This document shows, in pieces, positions 25,201-36,989 of a stretch of DNA of 64,000 bases (position 1 is the first letter of the stretch; the number at the start of each line of letters is the position of its first letter). The DNA is from Zopfochytrium polystomum. Lineage: Eukaryota; Chytridiomycota; Chytridiomycetes; Chytridiales; Chytridiaceae. The translations under genes and the position numbers were made by a program. The stretch is taken from contig JAIVFJ010000144.1 of NCBI GenBank assembly GCA_025765615.1, positions 62,001 through 126,000 on the forward strand, read 5' to 3'. The notes below the pieces were generated by a model. It searched no databases, had not been told where the DNA came from, and saw only the letters and a program-made list of their open reading frames with translations.

Positions 25201-27164
25201 TGATCACCAATTTCTTACCCACCTTTTTTTCCTTCTTGATGTCTCCTTATTTTCACTTGTGTTCTCTGTGCAACTCCCTCAAACGGCCTGACTTTGTTCG
25301 AACATTCTGAACTGGAACAACCTGCAGGGGGTGAGTGAATCACTTTGTTTGTCCAAGACATGGTTGATTCTGCAGAAACCCCATTCAAAATTATTGGTTG
25401 CATTGGGGGGGTTTTGTGTCAGAGATGGCTTCCTCAGTTTTCCAAGACATCGTTGATTCTGCAGAATCTCCTTTCAAAATTATGGGTTGCTTTGGAAGGG
25501 TTTTGTGCTTGTGTTCTCTTTCTCACCAATTTCTTACCCATCATTTTTTTTCTTCTTGATGACTTCTCTTTTTTACGACTTGTGTTCTCTGTGGAACTCT
25601 CGCAAACAGCCTGGATTTGTTGGAACATTCTGAACTGGAACAACCTGCAGACAGTGAGTGCGTCACTTTGTTTCTCCAAGACATGGTTGCTTCTGGAGAA
25701 ACCCCATTCAACATTATGGGTTGCATTGCGGGGGTTTTGTGCTTTAGTTGGCTTGCTCACCAATTCTGACTCATCTTTTTTTCTTCTTGATGTTTTCTTT
25801 TCGTTTGCTTGTGTTCTTTGCGCAACTCTCTCAAATGCCCTGGCTTTATCGTAACATTCTGAACTGGAACAACCTGCAGCCTGTGAGTGCATCACTTTGA
25901 TTTTCCAAGTCATGGTTGATTCTGCAGAAACCCCATTCAAAATTATGGGTTGCATTGGCGGGGTTTTGTGCTCGAGTTGGCTTGCTCACCAATTTCTGAC
26001 TCATCCTTTTTTTCTCCTTGATGTCTTCTTTTCTTTTGCTTGTGTCCTCTGCACAACTCTCTTAAACGGCCTGGCTTTGTCGGAAAATTCTGAACTGGAA
26101 CAACATTCAGTCCGTGAGTGCATCACTTTGTTTGTCCAAGACATGATTGATTCTGCAGAAACCCCATTCAAAATTATTGGTTGCATTGGGGGGATTTTGT
26201 GTTTGGGTTGGCTTACTCAACAATTTCTGACCCATCTTTTTTACTTATTTATGTCTTCTTTTTTCCGCCTGCGTTCTCTGTGCAACTTTCCCAAATGGCC
26301 TGGCTTTGTCGAAACATCCTGTACCGGAACAACCTGCAGACTGTGAGTGCATCACTTTGTTTGTCCAAGACATGGTTGATTCTGCAGAAACCCCATGCAA
26401 AATTATGTGTTGCTTTGGGGGGGTTTTGTGCTTGAGTTGGCTTGCTAACCAATTTCTGACTCTATCTTTTTTTCTTCTTGTTGTTTACTTTTCGTTTGCT
26501 TGTGTTCTTTGCGCAACTCTCTCAAATGGCCTGCCTTTATCGGAACATTCTGAACTGGAACAACCCGCAGACTGTGAGTTCATCACTTTGTTTTTCCAAG
26601 ACGTTGTTGATTCTGCAGAAACCCCATTCAAAATTATGGGTTGCATTGGTGGAATTTTGTGCTTGAGTTGGCTTGCTACCAATTTCTGACTCACCTTTTT
26701 TCTTTTGCTTGTGCTCTTTGCGCAACTCTCTCAAATGGCCTGGCTTTGTCGGAACACTCTGTTCTGGAAACACCTGCAGACTGTGAGTGCATCACTTTGT
26801 TTTTCCAGGACATGGTTTATTCAGCAGAAACTCCATTCAAAATTATGGGTTGCATTGAGGGAATTTTGTGTTTGAGTTGGCTCCTCACCAATTTCTGACC
26901 CATTTTTTTACCCTCTTGGTGTCTTCTTTTTTTTCTCTTTTGTTCACTGTGGGACCCTCTCAAATGTACTGACCTGATTGGATCATTTTGAATTGAATCT
27001 GCGTGCAGTTGGTAACAGTTGATTTCCCCCATCCCAAACTCTGCATTATTTTTGGATTGACAATTTGTTTGCAGAAAAGGGCCTTTATGGATCAGAGCAA
27101 AGTGTCAAGACGTTGTTGGCTGCCCTCAAGATGAACTAAATAGTGAAGTCGCTTGACTTGGAAA
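22249..27164 (+). CDS. TKL-like protein kinase with leucine-rich repeats, multi-exon
   Basis: Exons read as 22249-22285 (ATG at 22271), 22407-22697, 22793-23110, 23180-23674 and 23743-24484, plus a late exon at 27075-27164. The kinase domain has the P-loop GAGGFGQVFRGTY, the VAIKQF lysine, a catalytic loop HNDLKSMNVLL (non-RD: N replaces R), DFGLSK, and MAPELTG as the APE motif. The C-lobe ends near RPLFPQIASTLELLLDGFDG. A Pro-rich linker and a helical domain follow. The chain then enters RI-type leucine-rich repeats: EALATNTTVQHLKVL before the big intron and SVKTLLAALKMN in the late exon. That last exon carries an in-frame TAA, and the 2.6-kb intron has no convincing LRR exon, so the 3' end is probably broken. 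An acceptor at 22248 suggests a 5' UTR intron or further upstream exons. Confidence 0.8.
24800..26990. repeat. 230-bp tandem satellite inside the kinase intron
   Basis: Ten copies of the block CAGAAACCCCATTCAAAATT are centred at about 24911, 25143, 25373, 25462, 25694, 25924, 26155, 26384, 26615 and 26824. Spacing is 229-232 bases except one 89-base partial unit and a last unit of 209. Each full unit has a T-rich tract, a GAACTGGAACAACCTGCAG segment, then NNN and GTGAGTG, then the block above. Confidence 0.95.
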
Positions 27165-27551
27165 GTGAGTTTGCTCTGTTCCTTTGTCTTTTTCGTCAGG
27201 ATTTCTCCTTCTAACTATATTGGCCAGACCACCGTACGTGGTGGAAACGGGAATCCTTGAAGAGTGGCTTGCAAGACTGTTCCTTCTTGTCTTCATTGAA
27301 TATTAAAGGTCTTGAAAAATCCTTGCTGTTGGATGTTGTACTTACGCAACATTCTCTTCATTTTAGGGAATGCCTTCACTTCTAAAGAGGATAGGAGTGG
27401 GTTTCCATCACACCTGTCAGTTCTGTTTGAATGAAGAATTGTCATCTGGAAAACAGTTTGCTTCTTGCTTTCCACTTTGTCTTGAGTGACCCTTTTCTGC
27501 TGATTTGAATTCTCCAGAATTGTGCCCACTACAAAAAGGGGAACCTTTCTG

Positions 27552-28024
27552 AAAGCTTAATTTTAATAAGTGTCAAATTTTAGAAATAATGTCCAAAAAA
27601 AGAACAATATATAACCTATAAAGATTTATTTAAATTTGATGTTAGAGTTTTTTATGGATTGTTTCGCGAGAATTTAGAGTATTTTAATCATATTTCTGGT
27701 TATATTTTCTAATTTTTCTAATTATCTGACATTTTTTTAGCTCTAATCCTAGTTTTTGTCTTCTTTTTATAATAATGTGACATAAATATGGTGTATAATT
27801 TGAATAAAAATGTTGTAATATATATTTATTGACTAAAAAGTTTATAACATCAGCAGCAAAGTCTTTTTTTAACATTTCTAACCTAATATATGGTTACATA
27901 TCATTAGACAAAGTGTAATATATATTTGTCGACTAAAATGTATATTACATCGCCACTAAAAATCTATTCTAAATATCATATCCTAATTTGCGTCACATTT
28001 CATAAGCTCTTCACATGAAACATA
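27552..28024 (+). repeat. Left inverted repeat of the 29.6-kb virus-like segment
   Basis: From GAAAGCTTAATTTTAATAAG through AGTGTCAA and a long AT-rich tract to TTCACATGAAACATA, this is the reverse complement, with substitutions and small indels, of 56672-57150. The outer tip also resembles half of the palindrome at 53045-53128 (CACTACAAAA...GGAACCTTTCTGAAAGCTT). Satellite and host gene DNA lie to the left and virus-like DNA to the right. Confidence 0.9.
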
Positions 28025-28029
28025 GCCCC

Positions 28030-28110
28030 TCACAAGAGCCCAGCTGGGAAAGCATGGGGGGTCTGGGTATCTGTCACTCAAGGGCCCAGGGTTCAAGTCA
28101 TGACGCCAGC
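28030..28110 (+). repeat. Possible tRNA-derived (SINE-like) remnant
   Basis: AGCTGGGAAAGC (28042-28053) resembles an A box and GGTTCAAGTC (28090-28099) resembles a B box of RNA polymerase III promoters, about 40 bases apart. A full cloverleaf cannot be folded, so a tRNA-derived SINE head or a decayed tRNA is more likely than a working tRNA. Confidence 0.3.
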
Positions 28111-28287
28111 TGTTGAAGGTAACAAGAAAGAGTATGGTCTTGAATCACAAGAAACGGCGCCCAAAATGAATACACCATCACTATCTCGTCGATTCACAGT
28201 CCCACTGCCCGTCGCATCGTTTCGCATTCCTCTCAACGTGATCCTGGAGACTCGAAAACGTGTCAGCTACCTTTCACGCATCTGTCC

Positions 28288-28728
28288 ATGCCAACTGCTG
28301 CGTCATTATCGCTGGTCCTACTGTTACTATCTCAGATTTTCAACGTATATGATGCGTTGGCTATTTACTGGTCCGCTCTCCTCCCCCTGACGTCTGACAA
28401 AGTAAAAGAACTTTTTGATTACGTAGAATTCCAACGAGAAAGAGAAGACTGCGAAGAATTCATTTACGACAATGACAAAGGAAAGGAAATCAGAAAATGT
28501 GAATCTGACGATGTTGTATTTGTGGATATAATAAAAAGAAAAGATAGAACAATACTTTCACGTAAAATACTAATAAGATATATTGAAGAAGATATAGAAT
28601 TTCAAAGTTACGAAATTGAAGAGTATAAAATAGAAAGTGGTTATAGATACTATTACTGCAGCGAAATTGAAAGAGATATTTTTAATGTGAGATATGGAAC
28701 ACAATACATAGATACACGATGGGATTAA
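28288..28728 (+). CDS. Hypothetical protein with N-terminal membrane segment, 146 residues
   Basis: The frame begins with a hydrophobic stretch (ASLSLVLLLLSQIFNVYDAL) that could be a signal peptide or anchor. A charged, Tyr-rich soluble part follows (DVVFVDIIKRKDRTILSRKI; GYRYYYCSEIERDIFNVRYG) and ends TRWD. Base composition shifts from balanced in the first 100 bases to AT-rich afterwards, so the N-terminus may be a fusion made at the SINE-like boundary. I recognise no family. Confidence 0.45.
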   Translation: MPTAASLSLVLLLLSQIFNVYDALAIYWSALLPLTSDKVKELFDYVEFQREREDCEEFIYDNDKGKEIRKCESDDVVFVDIIKRKDRTILSRKILIRYIEEDIEFQSYEIEEYKIESGYRYYYCSEIERDIFNVRYGTQYIDTRWD

Positions 28729-28764
28729 ACTGTTGATTTAAAGCCAACACAGCTATAAAGAAAA

Positions 28765-29299
28765 ATGAACAATCTGACAGGAACATATATTTCAATGATT
28801 ATAGGATTAATAGGAGGTTTTGCTACGAGTAGATATTTTTTGGAAGAGAAAAAAGAAGTTTTGTCAGAAAGTAAAATAGAACAGTTGGAAAAAGGGAAAA
28901 AAGACCGTTTCAAAGAAGGACTGGAACAAGGACGATTGATGCCTTGCATTAGAGTATTCAGTGCAAACAGGACACGACGAAGTTGCAAGGTTTTTGGAAA
29001 CGATAGCAAAGAATGGTTTTCAGCACGAAGTGGAACATTTTAAAGCAGCACGTTTATTTGTACAACCAGTGTATAGAATGGATTTATCTGGGAAATGTTA
29101 TGTTATAGGGAAATTCTTTGGATGTGCCATAGCAACACCATGTGAAACATACAACAGATTTGATCGTGAAAAGTTGAACGAGATATTTTCAAAAAGACCA
29201 GAGTTCTCTGAACTGCCAGAGTTGCAAGAACAGATAGAAAGACATTTAGATGAGAATCTGAACGCAGAAGTAAGAAAAGTACTAGAAAAACATTCTTAA
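28765..29299 (+). pseudogene. Small membrane-anchored hypothetical gene, frameshifted
   Basis: It starts MNNLTGTYISMIIGLIGGFA, a single transmembrane helix, followed by a charged coiled segment (KIEQLEKGKKDRFKEGLEQG). Around 28935-28960 the frame shifts by one, and coding text continues as TGHDEVARFLETIAKNGFQH and DLSGKCYVIGKFFGCAIATP, ending at 29299. One indel restores a protein of about 175 residues. The layout (short N-terminal helix plus soluble part) recalls the neighbour at 38714, but the sequences are not clearly related. Function unknown. Confidence 0.5.
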
Positions 29300-29369
29300 T
29301 GATGTATCAGAAAGGAGACGATGTTCAATAATAATAGTTTTACGACATTATGTTATTGAAAATGTTAGT

Positions 29370-31896
29370 TTATGAGAAGTACCAGCCACCCAAACAAGTC
29401 CATACTTCTCATACAGCAATTTCAACCTCTTGCCAAAATCAACCCACTCAAACCATGTTGCATCTCTCTCCAAGACTGACTTCCAAATGGAAATAATATC
29501 AGTCGACAGCACACGTCAGAAATCCACACCACTTGATGAAAAGCCAGTTACCGGGGATTCCTCAGATTCCCTCAATTCAAAAAACCTGGAAGCCTCACAG
29601 AAGACTGACTCCACCCATACTTCCTTTAAGCAGCTGGTGACATTGTTTGTAATCACCAGTCCAGAGCAAGGATCCAACATTTGAGCGACATAATCCAGTT
29701 CCAGGGATTGAACGTTCGACATATAGGGAACTATAAAATGTTCCATTGGCTCGAGTAAGCAGAAAGGAGATGTATCAGAGATTGTGTAGTCATTGGAGAT
29801 GCCAAATGGAAACCAATGACTTGTTTGCGAAGCAGGCGGACAGCTTTCATCACTAGAAACCCATTCCAGAGACAAACATTTACCAACGAGGTTTTAAATG
29901 TTTCTCGTTCAAGATCTTCAAGCAGTAAACATTCCATATCTTCAATTGATGCAGATTTTTTGTTGATAAGGATAGCCATCTGTTCAGTAAACACTATGGT
30001 AAATGCCTCCGAGACGTATAACAAATCCACATGAATTCTGTTCCAAAGCACGACCATATCAGACAGAGTTATAAAACTTAGATGTCGAATCACTGTCATT
30101 ACTACACGTTCCATATTTTCGACAAGCTCCGAATCAAAACCCCATTTGTAATCAATGTTTCTGAATAAAAATTGAACCAATGGCTGAACGTGCTCCACAA
30201 ATCCGCGCTGTGCTAGGACGTTTGATAGCACTGGAAAGCAGCTACCATGTAGGTGGCAGTCCACTGAAGTTTCGGGGGAATAATTTGGAAGGAACTTGAG
30301 AATCGCATTTAAAAGCTGAAGAAGCATTCCGTCAGACATTTCTGGTGCCAAGCAAGCAATATCTTCCAACACCTTCCTCTTTGTTTAGTTTTGACAATAC
30401 CATAGGAAAACATTTTTCGATGTGGTGTAAGCGGAGTTCAGACTTATTGTTGCCCAAATTGTAAAGCAGATTCAAATGTTCGAGCTCAATAGCAAGCACA
30501 AATATAGAATGGTAGCGCTGGCCTGACAAATTGCGACAAAGAGCTTTAGCGTTCCGATCAATCTCAAAGGCAATATAATTGAGATGACAATCTTCGCTCC
30601 CACAAATTGGAAGATAATCCAGTGTGGTTGAATAAAGGATGTTGGAATAGCAGCAAATCAGCTCGTCAACATTTGATTCAAATTCTCCACTGTTGGGTCC
30701 AACATAATGGTAACGCAGTTTAGACAGACCAACGTTCAAGGAGTTCAAACAACTACGCATATCGCCAGAGTCTTCAAATGACATTGTCCTCACAATATTG
30801 GCGAGAATACCAATAACTTTTGGTGCTTGTTTGCCAATCACATCTACACAAGCAGTCGTAATAATTTGAGTTGCCTTTCAATGAATGCTTTATAGACGGG
30901 GGCATCAGACTTGTCGATTTCAAGTTCGGAGATTGTTTGTAGCATAGTGTCAAGTGCGAGTCCCATCACCTTGTCTGAATCCAAGAAACGAACAAACCAT
31001 ACAGGCTGTTTACTGCAGTTGTTGGGATCCATTTCTCGAACCACGATTTGTTTCCAAAATGGAATCCAATAAGGACTGGTACAAATAGACCGAAAAACAC
31101 GAGTTCGTTCTGACCATTGTGTCTTGACAGTGAATTCAAGTACGTAAAGGAGATCCCATGCTTGATGGACACTGTCTGCAGAGAGTGCTGGAATAAGTGC
31201 CAAAACAGCTGAAACAAGCAGTTGCAAAAATGGATCAAATTCCAGCTCAGATTCATTTTCGACTATAATTGATATCGTTTTGCTACATTCAACAAGGAAT
31301 TCAAGATGGGTTTGGAAATAGGTTTCCAAGTATTGAAGTGCTTCCATAGCTTGATCGCTGTCAAAGCTGCTGATCAGTAAGTTGATGAGAGGACCGTCAC
31401 CACGATGAACTCTATCAATCATGCCCTTCCAGAATTTCAAACGCATCTCAAATGGCCTCAGCCGAAGGGACTGCCCGACCTCGAAGGAAGAGTTTATAGC
31501 TTGGGCGGAAAGATTGTCCAAATGGCAGGCGGGGGGTTGGACAATGCTATCTACGGGAAATAGCAAGGGAATTGATTGTAAAATCGCATGATCTTCCTCT
31601 GAACCATCGTGATGAAGATCAAAAGCGTAGGATAGATCTATGTAGCTCCGAATAGCGACCAATGTGGAGACGAAGAAAGGGCTATGGAACTTCTTTGGCC
31701 TGCAGTGCTTCGTAACTGACAAGAGCGCAATTCGGAGAATGGGATCAATGAGAAATGGCTTTACAAAACGACGTCCGACGAACGATCGGGCAAGGGAGCA
31801 GCAGCAAGATAGTCGAGTAAGATCCAAGAGGGTCAGCAAGCTGAAGATGGCACAGATCACTTCTTCAGGAAGGCAAAAAAGGAAATGGTGATGCAT
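29370..31896 (-). pseudogene. F-box protein paralogue 1, multiply frameshifted
   Basis: Start chosen at 31896 (MHHHFLFCLPEEVICAIFSL) because the paralogue at 34873 starts at the same place. The F-box reads LPEEVICAIFSLLTLLDLTR followed by LSCCCSLARSFVGRRF. The rest is a long helical, HEAT-like protein of about 850 residues (ALIPALSADSVHQAWDLLYV; LVQFLFRNIDY; AVRLLRKQVIGF). Frames break near 30842, 30350, 29800 and 29516, at positions different from those in paralogue 2. F-box proteins recruit substrates to SCF ubiquitin ligases. The long partner domain is unrecognised. Base composition is intermediate between host and viral genes. Confidence 0.75.
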
Positions 31897-32290
31897 GTTG
31901 TACAGAGATCGCGACTGTCGATCGAACGTCAGATTGTTAAAGATAAGCAAATCAAAAGAACAGATCACACCAAAGAGATGCGTTACTTGGTGAGAACGAC
32001 AACGGGAAGGGCGGCAGTCAAGGGCATGACAAGGCGTTCTTTCAGAACGAGCATGACAAGTCGTGCATCACGTGAAAGGTCTTGGTGAAGGAGGAGAGAA
32101 TAAGAAACAAAATCATATAGTATGTTTCGTGTAGTGAGAGAAATGTAGAACCAGATATTCAATAAAGACGAAAGAAGTAGGTGAGTGAACAAGATGTTCA
32201 ATAAAGGTAACGTCTTACGACATTATGTGATTGTTCGTTGGTGTGTGTTGGGAATGGGCAGGCAATCACTTTTTGACAGCCTGTAAACTT

Positions 32291-34873
32291 TTATTTGAAA
32301 ACAAGTCTGTACTTCTTATACAGCAATTTCACCCTCTCACCAAACGAAACCTGCTCAAACCATGTTTCATCTCTGTCCAAAACTGACTTCCAAATGGAAA
32401 TAATATCAGTCGACAGCACACGTCGAAAGTCAGCACCAGTTGATGAAATGCCTCTCATAGGGGATTCATTGGACGCTCTCAATTCATAAAATCTCCAAGC
32501 CTCACAGAAGACAGCCTCCACCCACACTTCCTTTAAGCAGCTGGCGACAATATGGCTAATCACAAGTCCAGAGCCAGGATCCAACATTTGAGCAACATAG
32601 TCCAGTTCCGGTGATTGAATGTGCGACATATAGGGAAGCTCAGTAGGACGTATAGTGTGACGAGCATGATTGTTCGAGTAAGCGGAAAGGAGATGCATCA
32701 GAGAATGTGTAATCATTGGAGATGCTAAACGGAAACCAACGACTCGTTTGCGAAGCAAGCGGACGGCTTTCATCGCTCGGAATGCACGCCAGAGAGAAAC
32801 TACCTTGAAATAGGATTCAAGTGTCGTGCGACCTCGTTCAAGATCTTCAAGCAGCAAACGTTCCATATCTTCAATTGATGCAGATTTTTCGTTGATAAGA
32901 ATAGCCATCTGTTCAGTGAAAGCTACAGTAAATGCTTCCAAGTATGACGTCCTCTGAAGTCTGTTCCACATCGCAACCATATCGGACAGAGTTATGGAAC
33001 TTAGATATCGCATCACTGACATTAATACATTTTTCACAACCTCCGAACCAAAACTCCAAGTGTAATCAATGTTTCTGAATAAAAATTGCACCAACGGCTG
33101 TATGTGCTCCACAAATCCGCGCTGTGCTAGGATGTTTGACAGTGCTGGAAAGCAGCTATCATGAAGGTCGCTGTCCACAGAATTTTCCACAGAATAATTT
33201 GGAAGGAACTGAAGAATGGCATTTAAAAGCTGAAGAAGCATTCTGTCAGACATTTCCGGGGCCAAGGAAGTAATAAGTTTTCCAACCCCTTTCTCTTTGT
33301 TCAGTTTTGACAATACTATGGGCATGCATTTTCCAATGTGGTGTAGACAGAGTTCAAACTTGTTGTTGGCTAAATTATAAAGCAGATTCAAATGTTCGAG
33401 CTCAATGGCAAGCAGAAACGTAGAATGATAGCACTGCCCTGACAAATTGCGACAAAGAGTTGTAGTGTATCCGATTAATCTCAATGGCGGACTGAATATA
33501 CTTGAGATGACAATCATCGCCTCCACAAATTGGAAGATAGTCGAGTGCGGACGTAAGTGGGGGGTTGGAATAGCAGTCAACCAGCAAGTCAACATTTGAT
33601 TTGAATTCTTCACTGTTGGGTCCAACAAAATGATAAGACAGTTCAGACAGACAAAAGTCCAAGGAACGCAAACAATTCATCATATAGCCAGATACGTCAA
33701 ATGACTTTGTCCTTACAATATCGGCAAGAATAGCAATAACCTTTCGTGCTTCGCCATTCACCTTTCGACAAAGTGGATGCAATAATTTGAGTTGCCTTTC
33801 AATAAATGCTGTATAGGCAGGGAAATCAGACTTGTCGATTTCAAGTTCGGAGATGGTTTGTAGCATAGTGTCAACTGCAAGTCCCATCACCTCGTCTGAA
33901 TCAAATAAACGCCCAAGCCATACTTGTTTACCGCAACTGTTGGGATCCATTTCTCGAACCACAATTTGTTTCCAAAATTGAGTCCAATCAGGACTGGTGC
34001 AAATGGGCCAAAAGACTCCAGTCGGTTCTGACCATCCCGTCTTGACAGTGAATTCAAGAACATAAAGGAGGTCCCATGCTTGACGGACACTGTCTGCAGA
34101 GAGCGCTGGAATAAGTGCCAAAACGGCTGTAACAAGCAGTCGTGGCAATCGCAAAGATGGATCTTCTTCCGATTCCCGCTCAGATTCCGGTTCAGATTCA
34201 TTTTCGACTGCAATTGATATCATTTGCAACATTCAACAAGGGTTCCAAGATGGGTTTCGACATAGGTTTCCAAATATTGAAGCGCTTCCAAAGCTTGATC
34301 GCTTTCAAAACTGCTCGTCAGTAAGGTCATGAGAGCGTCATAGTCACTGTCGTCACCGACACCATGATGAGCTCTGTCAATCAAGCCCTTCCAGAATTCC
34401 AAACGCATATCAAATGGCCTCAGCCGAAGAGACTGCCCGACCTTGACAGAAGAGTTTATGGCTTGGGCTGAAAGATTGTCCAAATGGCAGGCGGGGGATC
34501 GCAGGATGCTATCGATAGGAAATAGAAGGGGAATTGATTGTAAAATTGCATGATCTTCTCCTGTGGCTTCATGATGAAGATCAAAGGCGTAGGACAGATC
34601 TATGTAGCTCCGAACAGCGACCATTGCGGAGAAGAAGAAAGGGCTCCAGCTTTCATAGAATCTGTCCTTTTGCCTTTCCTGAACGCAGTCCTTTGTAGCT
34701 GACTTGAGGGCAATGCGGAGGAGGGGATCGATAAGAAATGGCTTTACAAAACGACGTCCGACGAACGATCGGGCAAGGGAGCAGCAGCAAGATAGTCGAG
34801 TTAGATCCAAGAAGGTCAGCAAGCTGCAGATGGCACAGATCACATCATCAGGAAGGCGGAAAAGGAGATGCAT
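32291..34873 (-). pseudogene. F-box protein paralogue 2, frameshifted
   Basis: ATG at 34873 gives MHLLFRLPDDVICAICSLLT, the F-box, then nearly the same chain as the copy at 29.4-31.9 kb. There are breaks near 34220 (after TLVECCK) and near 33470 (between SAIEINRI and TLCRNLSG), where the continuation overlaps in another frame. The C-terminal 445-codon part is open and ends LLYKKYRLVFK at 32291. It is the better preserved of the pair. An acidic Glu/Ser insert (ENESEPESERESEEDPS) distinguishes it. The pair forms a direct repeat of about 2.6 kb, pointing to recent tandem duplication. Confidence 0.75.
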
Positions 34874-34911
34874 GGTTGACTTGTCAAGAACGACCTTTTC
34901 TTTCCTTTATT

Positions 34912-35342
34912 TCACTTTTTTCCACCCTTCACTCTCCCTGCCACGACTCTGGCCTTGAGCGGTGAATTCGGCCCTTTCTTCGCCACAGTCATTTTCGCTT
35001 GCTTCCTTGGTTTCGTGAGCTCCTTTTTTGTTGTTTTTGAGGATTTTGTTGGTTTCCCGAGTCCCTTTTTCGTTGTAGTCGTTTTTGCTGATTTTGTCCC
35101 TTTTTTCGTCGTTGCAAGCTTGCTCCACTTGTCCTTCCACGACTTAGTAGCATCACCAGCAAGCTCACGGAAGAAATTTGCTTTCTTTGGTTGCTTTTGG
35201 ATCAACATTTTCAGAACTTCGTCTGCATGAGTGGTCAGTTGTGAATGAAGGACGAAGCATATCGACCTTGAAATGCTTTGGTTTCTTTCAAAAGCTTCCC
35301 AGTATCGACATTCTTTCCTGACGAGCTACTTGACTGTGACAT
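34912..35342 (-). CDS. Lysine-rich basic protein, one intron
   Basis: Exon 1 starts at 35342 (MSQSSSSSGKNVDTGKLLKE). A 44-base GT-AG intron (35266-35223) restores the frame into DEVLKMLIQKQPKKANFFRE, LAGDATKSWKDKWSKLATTK and a tail of KKGTKSAK/TKKGLGKPTK-type repeats ending at 34912. The tail resembles the C-terminal tails of histone H1-like or other DNA-binding chromatin proteins; a short amphipathic domain precedes it. A nuclear, nucleic-acid-binding role is inference. The short intron shows the gene was shaped by a spliceosome, unlike its viral neighbours. The intron donor (GTCGAT) is weak, so a frameshift is the alternative. Confidence 0.55.
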
Positions 35343-35639
35343 TGCCCGAAATCCGTGCAACCGTCTTCCTGCTCCTTGTTTACTCAACATTGTCATTGCG
35401 TGTGCCGCATATAATTCATCACTAAGAACAAGCTGGCTCCTATATTAAACAGAGGTTCTTTGCTTGGAGGAAGACTTACTTCCGGAAGTGTCTCCAGTAA
35501 GAATGTGGCAAGTGCATCAGCGTTTGGTGCGGTTTATTATCAAGGAGTAAAGCTTGATTCAAAAGCTTTTGAGAAGAACTGTCACCGGGAAACCGGCTGT
35601 TCAAACGATCAAGCAACAGTTTAAGTGTGGCGTCCCTAG

Positions 35640-36573
35640 TTAAATGAGGAATTCCGGGCTTTCTTTGCGCAAATCGGGAAATTGTGTTTCCACATCCTGT
35701 ATTACTTTCGCAGAGGGCGTCGAGCTCATTCGTTTTGTCCCGCTGTACTTTGGCCCTGTATTCTTTTTTCTTCCGTTCTCTGTCTGCATGAGCCGTTGAT
35801 TCCTGGTACTGAATTTGGATAAGTAAATTTGTGTCAAAAAAAGAAGCAGCAATACCGGTTTATGTTTATCGTCGTCTATTGTCAGCCACGCGTCAATTCT
35901 ATTGTTGGCAGACTCGACTGCCTCTTTAAAGCCGTCCACAATTGATCCTGCGTGTAAAAAGGATAAGCAAAACGAAGAAGGCAATACACAAATACTTTTT
36001 TTAGCCTCTGGAAGACAGCCAACGTTAATGCCTGCAAGGGAACCTTCAAGGATCGGAATCAACCACGTCAAGGCTTTATTGCGCAACTCCTTGCTTTTGT
36101 CTGCGGAGAGCTGCTGACTTATCTTTCAAGTCTGTCTGGAATGTGGTATCTAGAACGAGCCACTCCTTAGCATAGTTGGCATCTGATGAGATCTCCATTG
36201 TGTTTTCGGAATAGCGGTTGATTTCATTCTTAAGATTCTCTAAGCCCAAATTCCTGTTGAATTGTAGTTCCATGCTTTGAACATCAGCCAGGGAGCAGGT
36301 TTCGACGAGAGGAAAGATGAAGTCGTCGACAACTTTGTTGAGCTGCACCAGGTTAACAGAGAGTAAAACAAAACTGAAACAAACCTCAATTGCGTGGTTG
36401 CGATGATTGCCCTTCTCTTTGAGCTTAAATTTCAATTCTTTCCATAGGGGTTCGGTTTCAACGCTATAGAGCACTGTCCACACTGGTGGGCTCGCCACTG
36501 CGTGACGGGCGATCGTGAGGACGACAACAAGGAACAAAAAGATTCGGAGAACAGAGGGGTTTTTGGAGACCAT
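35640..36573 (-). CDS. Secreted hypothetical protein, several short introns, possibly frameshifted
   Basis: ATG at 36573 gives a classic signal peptide (MVSKNPSVLRIFLFLVVVLT, then IARHAVASPP). A 46-base intron (GTTTGT to GTGCAG, about 36386-36341) joins NHAIE to LNKVVDDFIFPLVETCSLAD. Then follow a helical region, SQQLSADKSKELRNKALTWL, and probable further introns at about 35998-35950 and 35860-35815. Near 36117 the frame slips by one base, leaving either a nonfunctional gene or an unseen splice. A TATA box lies upstream. I do not recognise the family; it looks like a host-type secreted helical protein inside the virus-like segment. Confidence 0.5.
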
Positions 36574-36649
36574 ATGGGTTGCGCGGCACGGGGACAGTTT
36601 CAGATAGGAGCGAGAAAGGAGAGACTGGCCGTTGAAAAGGAGGGCGTGG

Positions 36650-36658
36650 GGTATATAT
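36650..36658 (-). promoter_or_regulatory. TATA box of the secreted-protein gene
   Basis: TATATATA in a GC-richer context about 80 bases before the ATG at 36573, in the right orientation. Confidence 0.5.
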
Positions 36659-36989
36659 ATTCGATGCAATAAACGAATATAAAAAAAAGGAAAAGAAATT
36701 ACTCTGCGTGCTCTCTGTTGGAAGGGGAGAGAAATGGTTTTTTTTTTTGCCTCCATTTGCTGTTGAAAGGGGTATGGACAGGCCACAGCAGAGAAGAAAA
36801 TTTGTCTCCATTTGATGAAGCATTTGAAAGGAGAAGGGACAGGGAAAGCTGGTTTGTTTGTTCATTTGAGACAAAAAATCAGCCACAATGGGATCAAAAC
36901 AAACAATCAGACACTGGATCAATCAACACACTTGATTAAACATACCATACCTTTAACGAGACACTCAACCAACCATATAATGAGACACA

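Noticed and set aside
24763..26450. Minus-strand frames with repeated 'MQPIILNGVSAESTMSW' text
   Set aside because: They simply follow the 230-bp satellite; no domain is visible, and the unit carries intron-type signals on the other strand.
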